Of a stretch of DNA of 64,000 nt, positions 14,532-21,303 are shown piece after piece. Under the pieces are notes generated by a model that was not told the DNA's origin, did not search any database, and saw only the letters and a program-made list of their open reading frames with translations. Within the stretch, counting starts at the first letter, position 1; each line of letters opens with the position of its first letter. Made by a program: the position numbers and the translations under genes. This DNA comes from JABCYV01 sp963696025. GTDB taxonomy: Bacteria > Acidobacteriota > Terriglobia > Terriglobales > Acidobacteriaceae. Where the stretch lies: positions 186,001 through 250,000 of the forward strand of contig CAVOII010000012.1 in the NCBI GenBank assembly GCA_963696025.1, read 5' to 3'.

Positions 14532-16670
14532 TTATCGAACGGCGGAGGCTTGCTGACGGCGTTTTCCTTGGATCTCGATGTAGACATTCACCAGCGATAC
14601 GGCGGCGGGGGTGACGCCGGGAATTCGGGAGGCATGAGCGAGAGTGTGAGGTCTTATTTTGGTCAATTTTTCCTGCATTTCGCGGGAGAGGCCGCTGATG
14701 GATCGATAGTCGAACCAGGTGGGAATCGTCCGCTGCTCCGCTTTTTTCAGGCGCTCGATGGCGCGGTTCTGTTGCAGTAGGTAGCCCTCATACTTGACTT
14801 CAGTTTCGACGGATTTGAGTTCGTTGCGGACGACGGAAGGAAGAACCGTCAGGGAGTCGCAGGCCTCTGCTTTTTCGAAAAACTCTGGGGCGATTTCGCG
14901 GAGAACGGTAACCAGTTGCTCGATACCTATTTCCGGCCGCTTGAGGAGTTGGGCGAAGGTCTGGCTGATTGCGGAGGAGATGTCGGTGTTGAAGGCCGAA
15001 AAAACAGCAGGTCCTTCGGCTGCGCTCGGCTCCGCCTCACTCCGCTCAGGATGACAACGCACGATGGTACTGGAGACGCGCTCAATCATCGCTGGGGTCA
15101 GTCTCGTTCTCTCGAGCAACAGTTTCAAGGATTCCAAGCGTTTCAGTTTGGCTTGGAAGTCGGTCCACGCGAGATCGGAAATCAGGCCGACGCGGCGACC
15201 ATGGGGAGTAAGGCGGCGATCGGCGTTGTCGATACGCAAATGCAGGCGGAACTCGGCACGCGAGGTGAACATGCGGTAAGGCTCATTCGTCCCTTTAGAG
15301 ATGAGGTCGTCGATCAAAATAGCAGTGTAGGCCTCGGTGCGGTCGAGGATGAGTGGCGGGTCGTTCTTAACTTTTAATGCTGCGTTGATGCCGGCCATCA
15401 GTCCCTGGCACGCCGCTTCTTCATAGCCACTGGTGCCGTTTATCTGGCCAGCGAGGAACAGGCCTGCGATCTTCTTAGTTTCGAGGGTACGCTCGAGTTC
15501 CGTAGGATCGATGGAGTCGTATTCAATGGCGTAGCCAGGGCGCAGCATCTCAGCGGTCTCAAGGCCGGGGATCGATTTCAAGATTTCGAGCTGCACTTCA
15601 ACCGGCAGCGAAGTACTCATCCCGTTGACGTAGATTTCGTGAGTGTTCAGACCCTCGGGCTCAAGAAAGAGCTGGTGCGTAGTTTTGTCGGGGAACTTGA
15701 CGATTTTGTCCTCAATCGAAGGACAGTATCGCGGACCGATGGATTGAATCTGGCCGCTGTACATTGGCGAGCGATGTACATTCTCGCGGATGATCCGCTG
15801 AGTCTCGGGGGTGGTCCAGGCGATGTAGCATGGGACTTGCGAATCGTGATGGGCGACGCGCTTGGTCCGGAAGCTGAAGGGCGTGGGATCGGCATCGCCG
15901 GGCTGCACCTGGAAGCGAGACCAGTCGATGGTGCGTCCATCGAGGCGTGGAGGAGTACCGGTTTTGAGGCGGCAGCCGCGGAAGCCCAGTTGCTTGAGAG
16001 CTTCGCCGAGGAGGACGGCATTCGGTTCGCCGGAACGGCCAGCGGGATATTGCTGCTCTCCACAGTGGATTAAGCCGTTGAGGAAAGTGCCGGTCGTGAT
16101 GATGACAGCGGCGGCGCCGACGGTGCGACCATCGCGGAGGCGAATGCCAATGGCTCGCCTACTCTCGCAGTCCTCAGTCGTCAGTCGTCGGTCGTCAGGA
16201 AAATCTTGGCCTTCGGTCGTTGATCCTTGGTCGTTGGCCTCTCCTGAAGACTGACGACCGGCGATCGATGACTCCTTTTCAAAAATCAGGTCCGCCACTT
16301 CAGCTTGCTTGATCTTTAGATTTGGTTGCGATTCAAGGACTTCGCGCATTTTCAGACGGTAGGCCTGTTTGTCGCACTGGGCGCGCGGAGACCAGACCGC
16401 CGGGCCGCGCGAAGTATTGAGCAAGCGGAATTGAATGCCGACCGCGTCGGTGACTTCGCCCATGATGCCGCCGAGAGCGTCGACCTCGCGAACCAGATGT
16501 CCCTTAGCGATGCCACCGACGGCAGGATTGCAGGACATCTGCGCGATCAGGTCGACGTTAAGCGTGAAAATTGCAGTGCTCAGGCCCATGCGTGCAGCGG
16601 CCATTGCGGCCTCGCATCCGGCATGACCGGCGCCGACTACGACGACGTCGAATTGTTCGGTGAAGGGCAT
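14532..16670 (-). CDS. mnmG: tRNA uridine-5-carboxymethylaminomethyl modification enzyme MnmG, with two repeat-derived inserts
   Basis: FAD enzyme (GidA) that with MnmE modifies wobble U34 of tRNA. FAD loop VVVGAGHAGCEAAMAAARMG (residues 10-29), CNPAVGGIAKGHLVREVDAL, GRSGEP, RLKTGTPPRLDGRTIDWSRF and GYEEAACQGLMAGINAAL are all intact. 712 residues, longer than the roughly 620-630 usual. Two parts explain it: residues about 133-172 (plus-strand 16163-16277), built from repeat family B, and residues about 537-555 (15005-15058), containing RCHPERSEAEPSAAEGPA, the translation of repeat family A. Both keep the frame. The ATG at 16670 begins the conserved MPFTEQFDVVVVGAG; the frame is open further upstream but without family similarity. 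Confidence 0.95.
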   Translation of the reverse strand: MPFTEQFDVVVVGAGHAGCEAAMAAARMGLSTAIFTLNVDLIAQMSCNPAVGGIAKGHLVREVDALGGIMGEVTDAVGIQFRLLNTSRGPAVWSPRAQCDKQAYRLKMREVLESQPNLKIKQAEVADLIFEKESSIAGRQSSGEANDQGSTTEGQDFPDDRRLTTEDCESRRAIGIRLRDGRTVGAAAVIITTGTFLNGLIHCGEQQYPAGRSGEPNAVLLGEALKQLGFRGCRLKTGTPPRLDGRTIDWSRFQVQPGDADPTPFSFRTKRVAHHDSQVPCYIAWTTPETQRIIRENVHRSPMYSGQIQSIGPRYCPSIEDKIVKFPDKTTHQLFLEPEGLNTHEIYVNGMSTSLPVEVQLEILKSIPGLETAEMLRPGYAIEYDSIDPTELERTLETKKIAGLFLAGQINGTSGYEEAACQGLMAGINAALKVKNDPPLILDRTEAYTAILIDDLISKGTNEPYRMFTSRAEFRLHLRIDNADRRLTPHGRRVGLISDLAWTDFQAKLKRLESLKLLLERTRLTPAMIERVSSTIVRCHPERSEAEPSAAEGPAVFSAFNTDISSAISQTFAQLLKRPEIGIEQLVTVLREIAPEFFEKAEACDSLTVLPSVVRNELKSVETEVKYEGYLLQQNRAIERLKKAEQRTIPTWFDYRSISGLSREMQEKLTKIRPHTLAHASRIPGVTPAAVSLVNVYIEIQGKRRQQASAVR
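15005..15058. repeat. Family A element inside mnmG
   Basis: The stretch GGTCCTTCGGCTGCGCTCGG to CTCAGGATGACAAC matches the intergenic REP-like elements (compare 44027-44092) and is read in frame in mnmG. Confidence 0.85.
16163..16277. repeat. Family B element inside mnmG
   Basis: Contains the 23-base sequence identical to 9029-9051 and further GGTCGTTG words shared with the selD insert, plus an inverted GACTGACGACCG. Read in frame by mnmG on the minus strand. Confidence 0.85.
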
Positions 16671-16774
16671 TTGTTTGGTACGAGCCTTTATTCTAGCAAT
16701 GCTTCGTGGATATCGTCTGCTATCGCCCTTCGGGGATCGGACAGCCGAGGGCGGCTGTCCCCACGTGAGCGGGG
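16671..16774. repeat. Palindromic GGACAGCC element (family C)
   Basis: GGACAGCC-GAGG-GCGGCTGTCC followed by CCACGTGAGC at 16738-16770. A related copy lies in frame inside dusB (about 41437-41465). Confidence 0.65.
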
Positions 16775-17659
16775 TCAGAATTGCGCACCGCCGATATCGG
16801 TGAAGGTGGCTTCCTGCCATCCTGCCGAGGGGAAGTACCAGTTGCTGGCGCCGGCTTCGTGATTATTTCCGCCAGGGCCATAGAGTATGGTCGGAGAACG
16901 CCAGTAATCCAGCCCCATCTGCAAAAGAGCACCCGGAGAAATCCTGACGCGAGCTTTCACGGTGCAGCCTTCGAGTTGGCCGGCGGGAAGGGCGGCTCGT
17001 GGCGAAGCGCTCCAGAAATGCCAGACGCGGTCAGGACGCTGTCCGACGTGCAGCACGGTGGCGTGGTTAGCTGGATCATAGACGAGGGGCATGGGCTCAT
17101 GTTGATCTGTCCCGAACCACGGTTCGCGACGATAGAGGCCACCGCGAACGTTGCCGCTATCGTCGTTGAGGATGATGTCTTTGCCGTCGATGCGGCAGGA
17201 GAGCTGGGTCCAGGCGATTTCGATGCGGGCGGATTCGTAGCCGGGAACCCGTGTGTCAGCGATGGCGATTCCCCATAGCAGCGCGGAGTGAAAGTCGGCG
17301 GGAGCAGGCGTGGCGCTTACGTAACCGGCCTTGTAGCTCACTTCATCGGGGACACGCGGATCATTGGTCACGGCGAATGCGAAACGAGAAGAGGCGCGTC
17401 CTTGGGGCGTCATCACGGTAATGGTTGCGGTAGAGACTTCGTGGGGAACGAGGAGGATTACGTCGCCCGCAGATTGAACTTTGAAGACGGAAATCGTAGT
17501 TCCGAAGAGGACGGCAGAAGCGTTCTGCAGGTTCTTGCCGGTGATTTCCACGCGGGAACCTTCGGGGCCGCTAGTGGGTGAGATGCGGGAGATCTCAGGA
17601 GAATCCGATTGGGCGATGGCCGAGAAGGTAACGATCAGGCAGAAGACAGCACGCGACAT
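16775..17659 (-). CDS. Secreted protein with IPT/TIG domain
   Basis: 294 residues: signal peptide (MSRAVFCLIVTFSAIAQS), an IPT/TIG immunoglobulin-like domain (about 21-95: PEISRISPTSGPEGSRVEIT, GKNLQNASAVLFG, VPHEVSTATITVMTPQG), then an unrecognised region rich in Trp and Tyr (WHFWSASPRAALPAGQLEGC; LDYWRSPTILYGPGGNNHEA). Such domains sit in exported and surface proteins; no catalytic motif is seen. Its start is 220 bases from the divergent CADD-like gene, with a Crp-type site between them. Confidence 0.8.
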   Translation of the reverse strand: MSRAVFCLIVTFSAIAQSDSPEISRISPTSGPEGSRVEITGKNLQNASAVLFGTTISVFKVQSAGDVILLVPHEVSTATITVMTPQGRASSRFAFAVTNDPRVPDEVSYKAGYVSATPAPADFHSALLWGIAIADTRVPGYESARIEIAWTQLSCRIDGKDIILNDDSGNVRGGLYRREPWFGTDQHEPMPLVYDPANHATVLHVGQRPDRVWHFWSASPRAALPAGQLEGCTVKARVRISPGALLQMGLDYWRSPTILYGPGGNNHEAGASNWYFPSAGWQEATFTDIGGAQF

Positions 17660-17722
17660 CGGGGGTGAGACCTCCAGCCTGGTGATGGACTCTTGAAATG
17701 TACCGCGGCTGCGTGCGGGGAT

Positions 17723-17742
17723 TCTGTGATGGCCGTCACAGA
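17723..17742. promoter_or_regulatory. Candidate CRP/FNR-family operator
   Basis: TCTGTGATGGCCGTCACAGA is a near-perfect palindrome containing TGTGA-N6-TCACA, the E. coli CRP consensus. It lies between two divergent genes, 64 bases from the IPT/TIG start and 138 from the CADD-like start. No Crp gene is in the window. Confidence 0.5.
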
Positions 17743-17879
17743 GCCTGTGTGGGGGGACGGATCTCTGACCCGTCCAAGTGCAGCAGAGCTTCTAACGCTC
17801 GGGATGACGCCAGCCGGTGCGAGTTGCCACGTTCGCTGTGGCGCACGTATATTGGTTCGCTAAAGGAGAGACCGCAATC

Positions 17880-18581
17880 ATGGGTGCGAACGAATTCTTC
17901 GAACAACTGGACGCTCGGATCGCCAAGTATGACTTGCTTTGCCATCCGTTCTACAAAGCGTGGAGCGCGGGGGAATTGACCCGGGACGACCTGCGCGAGT
18001 ACGCGCAGGACTACTACTATCATGTGACGGCTTTCCCGGCGTACCTGGCGGAGTTCGGAGTTCGCCTGGAGGAAAGCGAACTGCGCCGCGCGGTATTGGC
18101 CAATATGTGCGACGAAAAGGGCGAAGAGAATCCCTTTAGCGAGGCCGGGCCCGCACACGCAGAGTTGTGGCTGGACTTTGCCGAGGGCATGGGAGCGCGC
18201 CGCTCCATGCTAGGTCACAAGCCACCAGCGGAGATCACCGAACTTAGGTCGTTCTTCCATCGCATCGCGAGCGAAGGAGCTCCAGAAGAGGCGCTGGCCG
18301 CGTTTTATGCTTATGAATCGCAAGTGCCTCGAGTGGCCAACGCGAAAGAGCGGGGGCTGCGGGAAATTTACGGCGCGGATGAAAAGACTCGGGGATACTT
18401 CACGCTGCACAGCACGGCCGATGTGCGGCACGCGCAGGTCTGGCGTGAACAACTAGGCAAGAGGGTGGAGGCCGATCCGCAAGCGGCAGAAAACGCGCTG
18501 GCAGCGGCAGAGGATGCCGCAAAGGCGCTGTGGCGCGTACTGGAGGGGATCGACGCCCGGCGCTTGGCGAAGGCCGCGTAG
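17880..18581 (+). CDS. CADD/PqqC-like metal-dependent oxygenase
   Basis: 233 residues of the haem-oxygenase-like fold (TENA/THI-4/PQQC superfamily), most like CADD, which in Chlamydia makes p-aminobenzoate for folate. Candidate metal ligands are present: E in CDEKGEENPF, H in GPAHAELW, E in FYAYESQVP, and H, D, H in LHSTADVRHAQVW. HPFYKAWSAGELTRDDLREY and YAQDYYYHVTAFP are family hallmarks. The ATG at 17880 has AAAGGAGAG upstream; the open frame extends 21 codons further. A pABA-forming role is inferred from the family. Confidence 0.85.
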   Translation: MGANEFFEQLDARIAKYDLLCHPFYKAWSAGELTRDDLREYAQDYYYHVTAFPAYLAEFGVRLEESELRRAVLANMCDEKGEENPFSEAGPAHAELWLDFAEGMGARRSMLGHKPPAEITELRSFFHRIASEGAPEEALAAFYAYESQVPRVANAKERGLREIYGADEKTRGYFTLHSTADVRHAQVWREQLGKRVEADPQAAENALAAAEDAAKALWRVLEGIDARRLAKAA

Positions 18582-18660
18582 GTCTAAGCACAGCGACTAC
18601 ACAGTACCGGGCCGGTGATTCATTAGAATCATTGGCTCTTTCTTTTTAGGAAGAGTTTTT

Positions 18661-19056
18661 ATGGCGAAGGCAATTCCAATCGGGGCACGGGGGGACGCCG
18701 AGGAAACGGTGCAGTTTAAGCACACCTTGACTGCGCACCATCCGGAGCTGCCGCCGGTGTATTCCACGCCGGATATGATCCGCCTGATGGAGACGGCGGC
18801 GTTCCATGCGCTGCAACCATACTGCGAGGGCGACGAGATCTCGGTGGGGACGTCCATCAACGTCGAACACCGCGCGGCCAGCGGGATTGGGGCGCGGGTC
18901 CGAGTAGAGGCGATGCTGGAGTCTTTTGATGGACGGTTCTATGTGGTGCGAGTGACCGCGCGGGATGAGGTCCAGGAGATTGGACGCGGCAGAGTGGGGA
19001 GGGCGGTAGTGAGTGTGAAAAAATTTATGGAGAGGATGAAGCGAAGCTGTCTGTAG
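18661..19056 (+). CDS. FlK-like hot-dog thioesterase
   Basis: 131 residues with hot-dog fold pattern. YSTPDMIRLMETAAFHALQP and ISVGTSINVEHRAASGIGAR match the fluoroacetyl-CoA thioesterase FlK layout, including the Glu (MET) and His (VEHRAA) that serve in catalysis; the substrate here is unlikely to be fluoroacetyl-CoA and is unknown. AGGAAGAG precedes the ATG at 18661. It is followed closely by tilS. Confidence 0.85.
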   Translation: MAKAIPIGARGDAEETVQFKHTLTAHHPELPPVYSTPDMIRLMETAAFHALQPYCEGDEISVGTSINVEHRAASGIGARVRVEAMLESFDGRFYVVRVTARDEVQEIGRGRVGRAVVSVKKFMERMKRSCL

Positions 19057-19117
19057 TGGGTTGATCCCTAGCGAGAGATCACGCCGAGCTAGGCTCGGCC
19101 CGGACAGGCCAGGGCGG

Positions 19118-20584
19118 ATGTACCATATTGCCGTGCTGACGTTGGCACAGCGCGTGGTTGGTTACATCCGGCGGCATGAGCTGATGAAGGCGGGAGACCG
19201 CGTGGGCGTGGCGGTTTCGGGCGGTCTGGATTCGGTGGGCCTGCTGCGATTGCTGCTCGAATTGCGCAAGCAGCTCGGGATCGTCCTCTCGGTGGTTCAT
19301 TTCAATCATAAATTGCGCGGGGCGGAAGCGGACACGGACCAGCAGTTCGTGGCTGAGTTGGCTCTCAGATTCAAGTTGGATTTCCACTGCAGCGGCGGCG
19401 ATGTCCGAACGTATGCGGCGATGAAACACCTGAGCATTGAGGCTGCGGCGCGAAAGATGCGCTACGAATACTTCTCTAGGTTGCTTCAAACTGGTGGCGT
19501 GAACCGGATTGCTACGGCACACACTTTGGATGATCAAGCGGAGACGGTGCTGCTGCGAGTGGTGCGGGGGGCCGGGACACGGGGGTTAGCGGGAATTTAT
19601 CCCCAGTTGTCAGTTCACAGTTCTCAGTTCTCAGCGCAAGCTGAGGCGCGTCGGGCAAATCCGTCAGTTCACGGTTCTCAGTTCTCAGCGCAAACGGCGA
19701 TCATTCGGCCGTTGCTGGCGATCAGGAGGCCAGAGCTGGAAGCTTATCTAGGTGAAGCTAGACAAGAGTGGCGAGAGGATTCGACGAATCGCGATCTGCG
19801 TTATGCACGCAACCGGGTGCGGCACGGAATTTTGCCGAGGATGGAGCGCAATCTGAACCCGAGAGTGCGCCAGGCGCTGGCGGAGACGGCTGAGATTGCA
19901 AGGACAGAAGAGGAATACTGGAACGGTGAGATTGCGCGAGTGCTGCCGCTGGTTTGGGAATCAGGCAGCTTAAGAATCGCAGAGCTGCGCAACTTGCATT
20001 TGGCCGCCCAGCGGCGCGTGGTCAGGGCGGCGGCCGAGTCTTCCGGATTGCGCTTGGAGTTCCGCCATGTGGAAGAGATTCTGGCGCTAAGTTCTGGAAG
20101 TTCGAAATCGGCGGCTTTGCCGGATGGCTGGGTGGCATTGCGAAAAAGAAACGAGCTGCGGTTCGAACTTGTCGGGACTACCGACAATCCCGACTATGAA
20201 TATTGTCTCCCGGTGCCCGGACGGATTAGAGTTCCGGAAGCTGGGACATGCTTCGAAGCGACGCTGGTCCCGGAAAATGCGGAGCAGGGGTATAATCGCG
20301 ACCACCTGCTTGATCGAGGACTACTGACGAAAGAGTTAGTCGTTCGCAACTGGCGCGCGGGAGACCGATTCCGGCCCGCTCATAGCAAATCGCCAAAGAA
20401 GATTAAGGAGCTTCTACAGGAGCAGCACGTCACCGGGCGGGAGAGAAAATTTTGGCCGGTGGTGGTCAGCGGAGCCGACGTAGTTTGGCTGCGCGGCTTT
20501 CCAGGGCCAGCGCGACTGCAACCACGAGACGGAACTAAGGAAGCGGTGCTCATCAGGGAGCTTTCGCGATTCGAGGATTTGTAG
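19118..20584 (+). CDS. tilS: tRNA(Ile)-lysidine synthetase TilS with an in-frame repeat insert
   Basis: Converts C34 of tRNA-Ile(CAU) to lysidine using ATP. The PP-loop VAVSGGLDSVGLLRL (about residues 29-43), VVHFNHKLRG, ATAHTLDDQAETVLLRVVRGAG and EDSTNRDLRYARNRVR are intact, and the C-terminal domain contains RNWRAGDRFRP. About 488 residues. After GLAGIYP the family continues directly to IIRPLL; here about 30 residues intervene, with SVHSSQFSAQ and SVHGSQFSAQ exactly 18 codons apart (29-base DNA repeats at 19611-19639 and 19665-19693 with one mismatch). First gene of tilS-hpt-ftsH. I prefer the ATG at 19118 to the TTG at 19061. Confidence 0.95.
   Translation: MYHIAVLTLAQRVVGYIRRHELMKAGDRVGVAVSGGLDSVGLLRLLLELRKQLGIVLSVVHFNHKLRGAEADTDQQFVAELALRFKLDFHCSGGDVRTYAAMKHLSIEAAARKMRYEYFSRLLQTGGVNRIATAHTLDDQAETVLLRVVRGAGTRGLAGIYPQLSVHSSQFSAQAEARRANPSVHGSQFSAQTAIIRPLLAIRRPELEAYLGEARQEWREDSTNRDLRYARNRVRHGILPRMERNLNPRVRQALAETAEIARTEEEYWNGEIARVLPLVWESGSLRIAELRNLHLAAQRRVVRAAAESSGLRLEFRHVEEILALSSGSSKSAALPDGWVALRKRNELRFELVGTTDNPDYEYCLPVPGRIRVPEAGTCFEATLVPENAEQGYNRDHLLDRGLLTKELVVRNWRAGDRFRPAHSKSPKKIKELLQEQHVTGRERKFWPVVVSGADVVWLRGFPGPARLQPRDGTKEAVLIRELSRFEDL
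19605..19700 (+). repeat. 54-base tandem repeat unit inside tilS
   Basis: Two 29-base copies beginning CAGTTCACAGTTCTCAGTTC (19611, 19665) differ by one base and are 54 bases apart, an exact multiple of three. Related words (CAGTTCTCAGTG near 14521; GTCGGTTCTCAATTCTC near 12024) occur between genes. Confidence 0.85.
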
Positions 20585-20587
20585 GGC

Positions 20588-21127
20588 ATGACTCAGACTT
20601 TGAAAGCCGAGCAGTTGCGTACGGTGATTCCGGCCGAACAAATTCAGAAGCGCGTGCGGGAAATGGCGCGGCAGATTTCTGACGACTACCGCGGGCGGAC
20701 CATCCATGCCCTGGCCCTTCTAGAAAACGGATTCATGTTCATGAGCGATCTGGTGCGGGCGATCGAAGTGCCGGTGATTTGCCAGTTCATCAAGCCCAAG
20801 TATTCGACCCAGGATGAGAAGGGGCCGGGGGAGGTTTTGGAGATTTTTTTCAGTCACGAGCCTGACATCCGCGGCCAACACGTTTTGCTGGTTGAAGGCC
20901 TGGTTCATTCTGGAGTGACCAGCGAGTTTCTGATGAATGACCTGCGTTTGCGGGGAGCGGCCTCTGTAAAATTGGCCACATTGTTGGACCGTCAGTCGGC
21001 CCGTCGGGTACAACTGCAGCCAGACTATTTCGGATTTCTGGTAGACGAGGCGTTCCTCGTAGGCTATGGCTTGGGAGGGGCGGAACAGACGAATCGCAAT
21101 CTGCCTTACCTTGCCGCCGCAAGCTAG
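20588..21127 (+). CDS. hpt: Hypoxanthine phosphoribosyltransferase-like protein with altered active site
   Basis: 179 residues of the type I phosphoribosyltransferase fold, in the place of hpt in the tilS-hpt-ftsH operon; its ATG is three bases after the tilS stop. Flanking blocks agree with Hpt: GFMFMSDLVRAIEVP, DIRGQHVLLVEG, TLLDRQSARRV, DEAFLVGYGL. The PRPP loop that is normally VEDIIDSGNT reads VEGLVHSGVT: the second acidic residue is Gly and the catalytic Asp is His. The Lys of LLDKPSRR is Arg, and LRGS is LENG. The fold is clear; normal activity is doubtful. It may bind nucleotides without catalysis, or act on another base. Confidence 0.85.
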   Translation: MTQTLKAEQLRTVIPAEQIQKRVREMARQISDDYRGRTIHALALLENGFMFMSDLVRAIEVPVICQFIKPKYSTQDEKGPGEVLEIFFSHEPDIRGQHVLLVEGLVHSGVTSEFLMNDLRLRGAASVKLATLLDRQSARRVQLQPDYFGFLVDEAFLVGYGLGGAEQTNRNLPYLAAAS

Positions 21128-21303
21128 CCTGCCCTCGTGACTTAAGTCATTCCAAGAACTCCGTCCTTTTTTTCACGAGAACGGTTAAAATGACGTTTGG
21201 GGAATTTGTCCAATCCAAACCCAGCGGATGGCATCTAAAGCATTTGGAATAGTTCTCCCAGTAGCGTCCCGACAGCGTGACGCCGTTTTTCAGGAGCCCT
21301 CAG
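21128..21303. other. ftsH leader
   Basis: The 176 bases between hpt and ftsH. AGGAG at 21292-21296 is the ribosome-binding site for the GTG at 21304. No terminator is visible, so readthrough from hpt is possible. Confidence 0.5.

Noticed and set aside
14811..15060. Plus-strand frame reading SAALGSASLRSG and similar minor frames
   Set aside because: Shadow of mnmG; its content is the antisense reading of the family A element.
21277..21303. Upstream GTG start of ftsH
   Set aside because: No ribosome-binding site; the AGGAG at 21292-21296 would lie inside the gene and fits the GTG at 21304.
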